Source: Coptis chinensis (taxonomy: Eukaryota; Streptophyta; Magnoliopsida; Ranunculales; Ranunculaceae). Taken from it: DNA of 64,000 nt. The DNA is taken from the NCBI GenBank assembly GCA_015680905.1, contig CM027381.1:20995501-21059500 (forward strand), given 5' to 3'. The notes beneath the pieces were generated by a model that saw nothing but the letters and a program-made list of their open reading frames with translations, was not told the DNA's origin and made no database searches. A program made the position numbers and the translations under genes. This document shows positions 24,072 to 34,599 of the stretch, piece after piece; position 1 is the first letter of the stretch, and every line of letters begins with the position of its first letter.

Positions 24072-24639
24072 GCAAGGCTAAGACCAATATTAATGAAACA
24101 TAATAACACTCCAAACAATTCTGATATGCTAGTATAAACCTCTAACAGAAGATGCGAGGTGTGGAAGAAAAGAGTACCTGAAAGCCTCCTTGCTTCGCTT
24201 ATGAATAGGGTCTTGTTTACGCGTGCTCAGTGTATATAACAAGTTAGAACACTGAAAACTTTGAAGAAATGGAAGTTCAAACAAAACCCGTGGAAACCGG
24301 CAGGCCAGCAGAGGGGTAGGTGCGCTTCGCCGAATATGCCTAGGCAGGCGCAGTCGCTTCGTGCAAAAGGTAGGATTCTAGGCATGTAGGCGTAGGTGGC
24401 GCTCCAAGTTGGCCTTGGTAGGGCGCAGGTGGCGTTCAGCCAAAGGGTGGGATTCCAGCGCAGCGAGGGCGCTCCCTCCACTGCTTGCCTAGAAGCAGCG
24501 CAGTGCGCCCGAAAGTAATTTTTCGTGGAAACTTGCAAAGCTGAAATAGACAACCATAGTGAGAATCCAAACAAGGGTAGGTGGGTTATGGGACTTTGAA
24601 AAACTATCAAGTCTACAGAAAACAATACTAAAGAGTACT
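24072..24639 (-). other. Element A leader (PBS to gag)
   Basis: Untranslated leader of about 570 bases. A GC-rich island at about 24290-24520 reuses GGCGCAGGTGGCG-type words, like the island at 15.4-15.7 kb. A 132-codon frame across it is low-complexity and not supported. Confidence 0.6.
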
Positions 24640-24657
24640 AAGATGGTAGCGACACCA
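24640..24657 (-). other. Element A primer-binding site
   Basis: On the minus strand TGGTGTCGCTACCATCTT lies two bases from the 5' LTR end. It is a diverged form of the TGGCGCCGTTGCCGGGGA site used by Athila elements (tRNA-Asp type). E3 has the closer TGGCACCGCTACCGGGGA. Confidence 0.75.
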
Positions 24658-24659
24658 TT

Positions 24660-25776
24660 TGATAAACGTAAAATTGAATAATTTACCTACGAAATGAACA
24701 ATGAAACTCAAAACGCAAGTGAAACTAAACTTAATTACGCGTTGCTATCAAAGATTTCTATATTCTCAATTCTATCGAAATAGAGTGGAGTAAAAAGTTC
24801 GTTCCACTCTTAGTTCTTTAGCATTCAAGTTTCCTAGATTAACTAATCTATTCAAAGTCTAATGAGAGCAATGGTGGAAATTATACTACGATGTGAATTA
24901 AAAATAGACGAAATATAAAGATTATAACTTTATTAAATTTAACTAAACAATAATTGAATTCTAAATTAATAACTAAGAATTGAATAACAACCACTGAAAT
25001 TAGATCTAACAATTTTAAATGACAAAATTGAAATGAACAAGAAATAACTATTTTATTTATCTAATCAATGAAGAACTATAATTCAAAGAATTAATCTAAA
25101 ACAATGTATGAAACTAATTAATTTAACTAATTGAATTCAAAAACTAGATCTACAAGCTATTTTAATAGCTACTTTATATTCTAAGCTATCTAACTATATC
25201 TTTCTTAAGAGCTAAGTCTTGTTTTATGTAAAGGAGGAGATCAGATCCACAATTTTGTGCATGGGCTGAGGTCTTATGTTTTGGGCCGGAAAATCGAGCC
25301 CAAAGCCCAATTTCTTCAGTCAACAGAGCCCGTTTCAGCTGGCTTTGACTTCAGCAGACTTTTCGTCCACTTATGCTCCTATGATTGGGTTAAATCTTTG
25401 ACCATTGGAAAGCTCTTTCCGAGCCGGTCGTTTTGACGTAAGGTAGGCCCAAATCCAAGGCCTGAGTCCAAAGATATAGTCTTCGGAAGTTCTGCTGACT
25501 TGTGCACTGTTTCTGCCCGTGTTGACTTTTCAGCTTTTGACCAGGCTTCATAAAGGCTTTGTCTCCTTGAATCTTGGCCTTTATCACAGAACTTCTTAGC
25601 AACTAACCCATTGCTCCTTTATATCGCCAAAGTGGCACATTTCTGCACATAATTGAGTTTCATGCCTGAAATACATAAAAGCACGTAATTAACATTAACT
25701 CTTATTTATTACTTGCATAATTGGTCTAACAGTAGTATTATTAAGGGGTTAAAACTACTGTTTTGGGATCTTATCA
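24660..25776 (-). repeat. Element A 5' LTR
   Basis: Exactly the length of the 3' copy (1117 bp), collinear throughout, beside the PBS. TSD AACTC follows at 25777-25781. Confidence 0.93.
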
Positions 25777-25781
25777 AACTC

Positions 25782-26560
25782 CATAATACAACAACCCGAT
25801 GTCGATACCGATACCAATACCCATAACCACATACCCGATACCCAATAAAAATTCGATACCAATACCCACAACCAAATACCCGATACCCAACAAAGATTCA
25901 ATACCGATACTAGAGAATGACAAGGACAAACCGATATCGATACAACAATCCAATCCAAAAGAGAAGAAACAGTAGAAGCCGATATACAGTTTCCGATACA
26001 GATATATGGGTATCGGTCTCAAAAGTATGGCATTGACTTCAGAAGTGGGTGTCGGTGTTTCAGAGGAGTTTAGAAGTGGGCATCGATGTCAGAAGCAAAC
26101 CCAAAACATTTCTTGCACGCTGTTTGCCTTAAATCTCTAGTGGCGCTTCTCAACTCTCTGGAAACACTGTTTGCCTAAAATCTCTAGTGGCGCTTCTCAA
26201 CTCTTTGGAAACAATTCATTACATTTTGATGCACGCTGGTGAGCTTATCTCAAGCAGAAATAGTGTATAAAAGAATATATCGAGAGGGATGAATAGTGTA
26301 TATGAAAAGTGCGGATGCGCAGTATCGGATAAAAGAATATATCGGATAAATAGTGTATATAAAAAGTGCAGATATCGAATAAAAGAATATATCGGATGAA
26401 TAGTGTATATGAAAAGTGCGGTTGAACAGTGTCGATGAACAGTAAAAAAAATATTAATAATAATAATAATAAAAATGACAAATTTCAAATTTATTTTCTA
26501 TTGCTTCTCGAAATCTTCAAATTTTCACTTATAAATTTTGAAAATTTCGAGAGGGGGCGA
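25782..26560 (+). repeat. E1 interior, right part: tandem repeats and PPT
   Basis: Three short tandem families fill it: GATACC-rich units of about 45 bases (25800-25930), a 47-base duplication around CTCTAGTGGCGCTTCTCAAC (26118-26213), and 50-62-base units containing AAAGAATATATCGGA and TAGTGTATAT (26260-26440). A purine tract GAGAGGGGGCGA (26549-26560) directly precedes the 3' LTR and is the plus-strand primer. No coding potential is visible. Confidence 0.75.
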
Positions 26561-26895
26561 TGTGGTGGCCAAATATCGTACATACTGATATTCGCCCTTA
26601 TTTCAATAAAGTTCAAATACAATATCGGCATGAGGGCCGATATATTAATGATAAATTTCAGGTACAAATGAAAGAGACAAGGATATACACATGTCAAAAA
26701 GCTATTGGATGGACACATGTGGAGCAACTATTAAAAGAGTGGAGACAAAAAAAAGAGGGATGAGATTCAATTTGGACACTTTACTTTTTCTATTTCTCAC
26801 ATGTAAACAGAGAGAGAAAGGGTAAATAGTGTAAACCACCATTAATGAATAAAGAAAAAGCTTTGTTGATTATCATTCTCTTCTTGCATCTTACA
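26561..26895 (+). repeat. E1 3' LTR, intact
   Basis: A 335-bp LTR from TGTGGTGGCC to CTTACA, with TSD ATCAA after it (26896-26900). It is the natural empty-site copy for CACTA-1. The TATA box of the 5' copy reads TATTAAAAG here. Confidence 0.93.
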
Positions 26896-26900
26896 ATCAA

Positions 26901-27149
26901 TTGTCTAGCCACATCCGTGGAGGCAAATTTGCGGTTTCGGATACGGATGTGCTACAACAGTGGTAGTGTCGCGCACCACTTCTAATGTCGCCTGTGGGTT
27001 TTTTTTTTTTTTTTGAATGGTAATGCGACATTCCCACTGTTGTGCGCCACTTCTAATGTCGCGTGGGTTGTTTTTTTTTTTATACTTTTGGAATAGTACG
27101 TGCGACACTCCAACTGTCATGTGATAGTGGTAATGTCGCGTGGGGTAGG
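26901..27149. repeat. Older repeat with TCTAATGTCGC motifs
   Basis: This is the continuation of the flank left of E1. Variants of CCACTTCTAATGTCGCG and GTGCGCCACT recur in both orientations between 26960 and 27140, separated by T runs. This style is typical of the subterminal zone of an old DNA transposon, but neither end is identifiable. E2 begins at its right edge. Confidence 0.5.
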
Positions 27150-28005
27150 TGAAGTATGAGTCTTGTGTTAAGTATTTCAAAGATTATTTGGTTGAGGTTC
27201 ACCATAAATTGCTTAGAAGATCGTATTTAATCTTAGCTTTAGGACTTGTTTGTATTAACTAAACTTGTATTGAAAGAAAACTAAAAGGAAACAAATTGAT
27301 TGAGGAAAGAAAACTTGAAAGAAACTTATTTGATTGAATGATTGAAACATAAACTTGAAAGAAAATAAATTTGATTGAATGATTGAAACATAAACTTGAA
27401 AGAAAAAAGGATTGAATTGAAGAACAAAAAGTGAAACAAACTTGAATGTAAATGACTTGAAAAATAAATCCTACACTACTCCTACGTGATACGAGAATAA
27501 GTCTAGGTGCATTATCTCATCCTACTTTTTGGTTTTTAACCCCTACTTTTACAAAAGTCTGATTTGTCCTCTCCCTCTTCAATCAAGACACCTCACTATG
27601 GTTACTAGCTTTATGCTTTTCCTTTTTGCTTTTTCTTTTGCTTTTGCATATCTTCTTGATCAAGCTAGGTTTTGAGCAAGTCTTCTTTTGTATCAAGGAC
27701 ATCCGTCTCTAGTCTTCTGACTTAAGGATGTAACTTTCAGTTCTCTGGTTTTGAGTCCTTGACCTTTGACCTTTGACTTTGACTTTGACATTTTCAGCAC
27801 TTTTTCATAGCAACTTCGAGTTTTCATAATAAGCGTAAATAAGGCTCCTTTTGGTGCTAAGATGCAACTTTTATGATAAATGATATGAATTGCCTTGTAA
27901 CCTGAAAAAGACAATAAAAGCTATGAGTTATCTTTTCATTATGCGTAAGAAGAGTTGTAATGCAGTAATATAAGGGTAATAAAATGCACATTTGGGAGCT
28001 GATCA
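27150..28005 (-). repeat. E2 3' LTR
   Basis: On the plus strand it runs from TGAAGTATGAG to GGGAGCTGATCA (856 bp). Reversed, it is collinear with the E4 LTR at 56351-57219 (TGATCAGCTCCCAA..., TGTGCATTTTATTACCC, AAGTCAAAGGTCAAAGGTCA). Five TTGAC cores cluster at 27759-27789. GAAAGAAACTTGA-type short repeats occupy 27260-27440. Confidence 0.88.
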
Positions 28006-28264
28006 CCGCCCCCAAATAGTATTTTTCTTGTTCTCAAACAAGGATGAGAGAAAAAAACTAAGATCACAAATGAGTGATTTATTATTATTATACTAATCTC
28101 GTTTCGCGGAGTGCGATTCCATTAACCATATGTAACAAGGCCTTAAACCATTAGGAATTCCCTAGTGGATGACCTTTAAGCCTCGTGAGAGTTTTCTAGA
28201 TAAGGTACTCACAAACTTCTTCTATTTAGTACAAAGGTCTTGTCTCCTAATTTATTCTCAGAAG
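28006..28264 (-). other. E2 PPT and start of 3' region
   Basis: CCGCCCCCAAAT (28006-28017) is the complement of the PPT. A weakened hairpin CTTGTT-CTCA-AACAAG follows (28027-28042), then family landmarks CTAATCTCGTTTCGC and AGGAATTCCCTAGTGGA. The sequence is cut by D at 28270 and resumes at 45518. Confidence 0.8.
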
Positions 28265-28269
28265 TTTAT
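28265..28269. repeat. TSD TTTAT, left side of D
   Basis: TTTAT abuts TGTAACGCCCG. The same bases follow GTGTGACA at 45513-45517. The uninterrupted E3 relative at about 48450 reads through this site. Confidence 0.9.
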
Positions 28270-30748
28270 TGTAACGCCCGTATTTAAAATACGTATTTAT
28301 TTATTAATTAATTAATTTAATTATTTATTTAAAATTCGTTGAATTGGATTTGGGATATGTGGGACTGATTTTTGGGCCCGAGTATGTGTTGGCTTAGGTT
28401 TCAAACCCGAGTATATATTCATATTTTTCTAGAGAATAGGGTTTGGAGATAAAAATAAAATAAAAATGGAGGCGGAGATAAAAGCTTGAATTGCTAGAGC
28501 GTCGGAGCGCGATGATTCGGACTACGAGGGATTCGTGGTGCTTTTAATACAGGTGAATAGTTATAGTTTTTGGTTTTCGTCGAAGCTACGAGAGCTATAT
28601 ATGTTTTGATCTGTTTCCTTCTGTTCATTTTTGTACTATTTTTTTCTAGGTTGTTTTTCTCTCATCCTGTTAAATGGTTAACTCGTTAAATGTGAGGTGT
28701 TGTTTTCACTTAAATTTCTAAAACTTTGGAAGTAGGATTCGTCGGAACTGTTGCTCGAACTCCGGAGGCTGTTAATGGCGGTGCAAGCTCCACACCAAGA
28801 TTTCGGCCTGTGTTTCGTTTAAACTCTTTTTGTTTGTGGTTTTGAAACTCTGAACTTAATCTGTCGAAGCTCGTAGAAGCTGTTAATGGTGGCTCGCCCA
28901 AATATAATCCTGTAATATGTGTTGAACTGTTATTCTGTTGATTGTGTTGGTTGTTTTATGATTGGTTGTAGTGGGGTGGTGTAGTGTGTGTGAGGGGGTT
29001 GTCGAAGCATTAAAAAGGGGTTGTAATGGTGTCGAGACAGTGGTGCGGATAAAGCTTCGACTGGCGTTAATGGCGGTGCGATGGAGTTTTGGAGTAGCGA
29101 AGGTTTTGATTTTTTTTGGTACCAAAGTGTTGGGTTTTTCACCATGAGTCAAACCGCTGGAATGGAATTGGAGGAGGAGGAGAATACGGTAGTGGCTGGT
29201 GGTGGAAGAAGCTGGTGAGCTGAGGGAGATGAGGAAGACGATTGTTGTTGTGGTTGGGCCTTGGGCCAAACCAATTAGTTACTTGGGCCGGTCCATATTA
29301 GTTTAAATTGTTTTGGGCCAAGTTTCTTTTGAGTTTGGACCAGTTTGGTTTAGTTCTTTGGGCCCGATTCTATTGTTTGGCTGGGCCGAAACATGTTAGT
29401 TGTTTGGGCCTTTTCAGTTTAGTCTTTGGGACAAAATTTCATGTATTCTTTGGGCCGGTTTATAATTTTATGTGGGTTGGTCCTTATGTCCCCAATTGGG
29501 TCAGGTCGAATAAATAAGTTGGTTTTAGACTTTTGGGCTTGGGCCAAAACTAACTAGTGTTCTCTTTGGGTCAGTTTCTAAGTTTGTTTTGGGGCCGGTC
29601 CATATAACTTAAAATAGATCTAATTGGGTCTTTAAATGTTTAGACTTTTGGGGCCGGGTTCTAAGGTTTGGGTTTGGGCTTGGCTAGTTGGGTCCGAACC
29701 ATTTACCTTAGTCATGAGCCCATGAGCCATGTACCTTTGCCCTTAGCCATGAACCATGTCTATGACCCTGAACCTGTTGAACATGGAAATGATAGTTTGA
29801 CTTTGACATTGACCGTTGACTGTGGAATGTTGACTTTTTTCTAGATTTTTCACATATTTAAGAATATGGACAAATGTAGTAATAAAATATTGTCGAAAAT
29901 TGTATATCCTTGTTTGTCATTTTCTAATTAAGATTTGACGTGAGTAGTGCGTAAAACACATAAATATTGGCACGTAACAAGAGGAGAATTCTTATAAGAC
30001 TTAGATATATACGTTTTTATGAGAATTAAACTACACATGGACTTAGATTCATGGACTTTAGTATTGGGCTTTTATGGTGACTTGCGTTAAAATAAATATA
30101 TTGAACGAATACGTTACATGATTGATTGCTATTATGAGTTACTACTTAAATGAATTGTAGTATTTATGAAGGCTTGAGATATTCCATAGGGTGTAGTGCA
30201 ATATATGATTGGCACGTGAAATAATAAATTCGAGATTTGATATAGAGATATTTGGATATCGTGCAATGAATAGTATTGGCACGTGATAATGTGGATTGTA
30301 TTATAGCGAGAAACATTGAGCTTCAGTACAATTAAGTATATTGGCATGAGATAGAATAAGAATTATTCCAAGATATAAATGTATGACACTTGAATAAATT
30401 ACGTAACGAAAATTCTAGAACCTAGCTACCACAACTCATGTGATTTGGCCTTTGTGATGGGCGTATGTGATATGATTGGCCCTTCGGGCGTTTCAGTGAA
30501 TCTGAATGGCCCTTCTGGCATAAGTAATGTGATTGGCTCTTCTGACGTTTCAGTGAAGCTGAATGGCCCTTCGGGCATAGCTGAATGGTGGTTTGATTAT
30601 TCCATTCGTAAAATTAGAACGAGATGCGCGATATTTTATGCCGAATAGTGGCAGTACTTGCATAATGACTTTCGTGTGAGGGTTACCTGGTGTGCGGCAT
30701 CCCACTCAGGATAGTTATGCACGGAGTGGTTCATTATATGAGGGGAGG
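28270..30748. repeat. D LTR, left part
   Basis: No supported gene. A TTGAC cluster (five cores) sits at 29797-29834. GGGCC-rich blocks run from 29260 to 29700 (GGGCCGGTCCATAT recurs). A 57-base unit repeats at 30474 and 30531 (GATTGGCYCTTC ... CAGTGAA ... CTGAATGGCCCT). ORFs through the GGGCC part are low-complexity. Confidence 0.65.
30744..30748. repeat. Possible TSD GGAGG of the Tat-like element
   Basis: GGAGG directly precedes TGTTTCGGCAG and recurs at 44548-44552. If it is the TSD, the right LTR ends in an A run rather than CA, so the right boundary is uncertain by about five bases. Confidence 0.5.
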
Positions 30749-30877
30749 TGTTTCGGCAGTAAACTGCTTCAACACAACGAGAGCAATGGTAAAGAACGCA
30801 CTAAGAAACAGAGGAATTTGATGTTGGGGGAGATGAAACTGAACCAAGATAATGGCTGCCTACGTACCCAAGATCTA
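30749..30877 (-). repeat. Tat-like 3' LTR remnant
   Basis: These 129 bases match the right LTR (35645-35730 joined to 44158 onward) almost base for base, from TGTTTCGGCAGTAAACTGC to CCCAAGATCTA. The similarity then stops abruptly. The missing 340 or so bases are replaced by unrelated sequence. Confidence 0.88.
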
Positions 30878-31715
30878 ATTTGTTCGTTGCACAGATAACA
30901 TTGTTGAAGAGCTTAATGATTTGTTGGAAGTAAAAAGATTAATTGTGGAGAGCGTCCAGACATGGAAAGCAATATTGAATAATAAATATAGGTCTCACTT
31001 GATTATGGCCCAATGATTTCCAAAGCACTTAGGTTTGGATGCAATGCATCTCTTACTCTTGCGGTTATAACTGGAGGTGTTATTCTTCTTGGCACCATCA
31101 TTGCCAATTTGCCATTGCCCTTGCTAAAACGATGAGGATGAAGCTTCTATTCAAAATAGGTGGATCACTAATGTTCATATGCCAGATTGTGGATGAGTAT
31201 AAATTTGGGGTGTGGCCGGCAAATAGTTCAAATTTCTACACCAATGATTTACTACCTGTGTCATCCTATTTTGTAGATGATGAACAGGAACGTAAGGTTG
31301 GAGGAACCAAAGCCATGGCTGCTGCATACCAAGTTGGAAGAAAGTGTTCTAGTGAATCAAAATTTAGAGAAGAATGCGAGAGAACCAGGCGTATGAATTA
31401 AGAGCTTGTGATGGTGACATGGATAAAAGTGGTGGAAATAGAGATAAGGAAAGAGAACAGAGAGAGAACAGAGAGAGAACAGAGAGAGGGAAGGCATGGG
31501 AGTCGGGACCGTAGTGAGAAGTACAGAGAGGCGGAGCGAGGGAATCTTGACTTGGAAGCTTGTGTCTAGTTGGACGAAATAGCAGAGCGTGGTTTTACAA
31601 CTAGGTCTACTGGAATTACTCTCTACTGTGAGATGTCGGTAATTTCGAATTGGATTTGCTAGGATATTAAGTTCAAATTGTTGGGCTTCGATCAAAATTG
31701 AATTTAGGCTGCCGA
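30878..31715. other. Unassigned segment beside the LTR remnant
   Basis: It shares nothing with the LTR copy at 44.2 kb. One plus-strand frame gives a hydrophobic stretch (LTLAVITGGVILLGTIIANL) ending in a stop at about 31130. Another gives a 120-codon ORF (31039-31401) with no recognised domain. A short GAACAGAGAGA repeat follows at 31452-31495. It could be a captured gene fragment or native Tat 3' sequence joined after a deletion. Confidence 0.4.
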
Positions 31716-32665
31716 AGAAGACGAAGAAAATGGATATTGATGAAAAATTTGCGAAAAAAGTTTCGAACGGAAAAATCTCAATGCCTTGTAAAAAATAAAT
31801 AATAATAATAATAATAAAGAAGCTGAATAAAGGTTTCGCTTAGAAAGTTAATGTCATGCGAATTTTTGCCGCACGGAGAAACGACGGTTGTACGAGCCTC
31901 GGAAAGTTTCGCTCAGAAAGTTCGGCTTAATGCCTTAGAAAAAATAATGACGCTGACGAAAATTTTCATTCGGAAAAATTCTCGTAGAAAGATCGGTAGA
32001 ATGCCTTAGAAAAAATAATGACGCTGATGAAAATTTTTGCTCGGAGAATTTTTTGTAGAAAGATCGGCACAATGCCTTAGAAAAAATAATGAAGCTGACG
32101 AAAATTGTCGCTCGGAAAATTTTTCATAGAAAGATCGGCACAATGCTTTAGAAAAAATAACGACATTGACGAAAATTTTCGAGCGAAAATTTTTTCGTAG
32201 AAAGATCGGCACAATGCCATAGAAAAAATAATGAAGCTGACGAAAATTTTCGCTCGGAAAATTTTTCGTAGAAAGATCGGCACAATGCCTTAGAAAAAAT
32301 AATGAAGCTGACAAAAATTTTCGCTCGGAAATTTTTTCGTAGAAAGATCGGCACAATATCTTAGAAAAAATAACGACGTTGATTGAAAATTTTAATTTCG
32401 AAAAATTTTTTCGTAGAAAGATCGGCACAATGCCTTAGAAAAAATAATGAAGCTGACGAAAATTTTTGCTTGGAAAATTTTTCGTAGAAAGATCGGCACA
32501 ATGTCTTAGAAAAAATAATGAAGCTGGCGGAAAATTTCTGTCGGAAAGATCGGCACAATGCCTTAGAAAAAATAATGAAGCTGGCGGAAAATTTCTGTCA
32601 GAAAGATCGGCACAATGCCTTAGAAAAAATAATGAAACGGGCAGATAGTTTCACTTGGAACGGAA
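31716..32665 (-). repeat. 71-bp tandem array
   Basis: The regular array starts about 31930. The word TGCCTTAGAA or a variant recurs at 31931, 32002, 32073, 32144, 32215, 32286, 32357, 32431, 32502, 32559 and 32616. Spacing is mostly 71 bases, once 74, and 57 for the last two units, which lost 14 bases. Each unit contains GAAAGATCGGCACAATG and the palindrome CGAAAATTTTCG. Degenerate units extend left to about 31720. Because 71 is not a multiple of three, overlapping ORFs offset by 71 bases appear; they are not genes. Confidence 0.93.
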
Positions 32666-32939
32666 AGATTTGTACGAGTTGTATAAGCGAAAAATTGGTA
32701 AGGAAACATTGGATTTTCCCAAAAACCAATGATTATGTGATTGTGTGAATGTAATACTATAGAGTGAAAAATTCATTTTATGAAAAATAAAAATAAAGTA
32801 TGGGTTTGCTATTGAATATTGTTGTTGTGACAGATAACATACCTGCGGAAAATTGACAATGTTGTTGATTTATGCAGTTGAAATGAAATAGATCGAGACG
32901 CCTCCATGTAGAGAAAAACGCCCCCAATGCTAACTTAAC

Positions 32940-33435
32940 TCGGCAAATTTAGACTAAGCGAGTGTAAAAACGTTTCGAACTTCGACTGACAAAACGAAAC
33001 GTGGTAACTTAGTCGGATATTGTCGTAGTGATAGTAACGGACTAAGCGAGCGTAAAAGCATTCAAACTTAGATTGACGAAGCTAAACGTGATAACTTTGT
33101 CAGATTTTGTCGTAGCGATAGTGACGGACGAAGCGAGCGAAAAAAGCGTTCAAACGTAGGCTGACGAAGCTACACGTGGTAACTTTGCCAGATTTTATTA
33201 TAGTGATAGTAACGAACTAAGCGAGCGTAAAAACGTTCAAACTTAGACTGACAAAGCTAAATGTGGTAACTTCGTCAGATTTTTTCGTAATGATAGTAAT
33301 GAACTAAGCGAGCGTAAAAGCGTTCAACCTTAAGCTGACGAAGCTAAATGTGGTAATTTCGTTAGATTTTTTTCGTAATAATAGTAATGAACTAAGCGAG
33401 CGTAAAAACGTTCAAACTTAGACTGACGAAAAGAT
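32940..33435 (-). repeat. 87/88-bp tandem array
   Basis: ACTAAGCGAG (or ACGAAGCGAG) starts units at 32953, 33041, 33128, 33216, 33303 and 33391. Spacing alternates 88 and 87 bases. It is unrelated in sequence to the 71-bp array. Both lie between pol and the 3' LTR of the Tat-like element, where this lineage is known to breed satellite repeats. The bases between the arrays (32666-32939) show no gene. Confidence 0.9.
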
Positions 33436-33599
33436 GACTGCAAAAAGTGATGTGTCTTGACCCTTCGCTTCTAACGGCGGCGGAGAGATAAGCCAATGAA
33501 TCAGCATGACGTAAGTCATTCGGGGTCTTTGAGTGAAAGAGATGCTATCAAATTGTCGAGCAAGACTATGTATCAAACTAAGATAAGCCACCATACGCT

Positions 33600-34590
33600 C
33601 ATCTCTTGCTTCAAAAGATCCACAAAACTAATTGGCAACAAGGCAAGAATCCGTGTATAACTGGAGCTTTCGCGCCCCCAGTGTCAAAACTGTTCTCAAG
33701 GCACAAATGGCAGCCTCATACTCGACTTTGTTATTTGAAGCGGCGAAGCCAAGTCCACAGATTTCCCAATCTTTTCTCCGCCGAGTTTAACAAAAACGCA
33801 TCCAACTCCAGACCCAGATTTACTATGGGAGCCATCTGAGTAAACAATCCATAGGTCAATAGGATTAGGAATCGCGTTTTCATGTTGGTCTTCATCGCCC
33901 CCTGTTAGTGGCGGCAGAATGTCTTCCATAGATTCATCCTAGCGCAAGAAATCGTCAATAGGAAAATCATCAATCGGAAAATTAGCTATCAAAAAAGCCA
34001 GAGCATGTCCTTTTTCAGTAGTACGACATCATCAATGAAAAGAACAGCACTAACAGCTTGAGTTGTAGCTGCTAGGTATATGCCACTAGGTTGACCCCTT
34101 GAAGGACTTGTCAATATAGGAGGACTGACCAAGTATTTCTTCAGTTGTTGCAATGCCATCTCACAATCAATGTTCCAAGTTGCTGCCCTCTTTAAAGTCT
34201 GGAAGAAGGGATGACAACGATCGGAATATTTAGAAATAAATCTATGAAGAGCGGCAAGCCGACCAGTAAGTCGTTGAATTTTCTTCTTATTTTTGGGTGA
34301 TGACATATCAATAACGGCGCGTATCTGATCAGGATTAGCCTCAATACCTCTACGAGTCATGAGGTATCCCATAAATTTTCTAGAAGAGAGGCCCAAAAGA
34401 ACATTTGGCGGGATTGAGTCTCATGTTATACTTGTTAAGCCTATCAAAAACAAGTTAAAGATCGGAAAGATGATCACCCGTATCCTTCGATTTAACGACT
34501 ATATCATCGATATAAGCCTCCATTATTTTTCCCAACAGATCGGAAAAAATTGTATTGAAGAGTGAAATCCATTTCACCCAGAAGATTTAA
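33600..34590 (-). pseudogene. pol: Tat-like RT-RNase H and second RNase H, fragmentary
   Basis: RT appears with an intact YIDDIVVKSKD box near 34500, then RLNKYNMRLNPAKCSFG, FMGYLMTRRGIEANPDQI and a LTGRLAALHRFISKYSD thumb region (34396 to about 34150). RNase H remnants follow (PSGIYLAATTQAVSAVLF). After a deletion, 33929-33696 encodes IDLWIVYSDGSHSKSGSGVG, the start of the additional RNase H seen in Tat elements. Stops at about 34470 and a frame change near 34390 inactivate it. Integrase is not found. Confidence 0.85.
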
Positions 34591-34599
34591 ACAGACAGA

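Larger units (their letters stand above)
11396..25776 (-). mobile_element. A: Athila-like Ty3/Gypsy LTR retrotransposon
   Basis: Both LTRs are 1117 bp (11396-12512 and 24660-25776), with TSD AACTC. On the minus strand the order is 5' LTR, PBS, gag, protease, RT-RNase H, integrase, two extra ORFs in the env position, a long 3' untranslated region, PPT and 3' LTR. The polymerase order is Ty3/Gypsy. The DLGASVNLLP protease, the extra ORFs after integrase and the long 3' region point to the Athila lineage. All large ORFs carry stops, so this copy is dead. The LTRs differ by a few bases per hundred by eye, so it is not very recent. Confidence 0.95.
1265..26895 (+). mobile_element. E1: small non-autonomous LTR retrotransposon, twice interrupted
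   Basis: Two LTRs of matching length (336 bases once CACTA-1 is removed, and 335) bound a unit with TSD ATCAA. A PBS follows the left LTR and a purine tract precedes the right LTR. Without the inserted CACTA-1 and element A the unit is only about 2 kb: roughly 500 bases of interior on the left and 780 on the right, with no gag or pol. It is therefore non-autonomous (TRIM/LARD-like) and would need enzymes in trans. Its PBS core is the same as that of the Tat-like element at 35.6 kb, which hints at the helper lineage, but this is inference. Confidence 0.93.

Noticed and set aside
28883..29269. Thr/Ser-rich ORFs in the D LTR
   Set aside because: Low-complexity frames inside an LTR, with overlapping ORFs on both strands and no domain.
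32006..32748. Series of overlapping ORFs repeating RKNF..KI-type peptides in both strands
   Set aside because: They are offset by exactly 71 bases and arise from the 71-bp tandem array; the unit is not a multiple of three and no start or domain is shared.
31930..33435. Possible CRISPR-like array (regular repeats)
   Set aside because: The whole unit repeats with no variable spacers, and the setting is a plant retrotransposon; it is a tandem satellite-type array.
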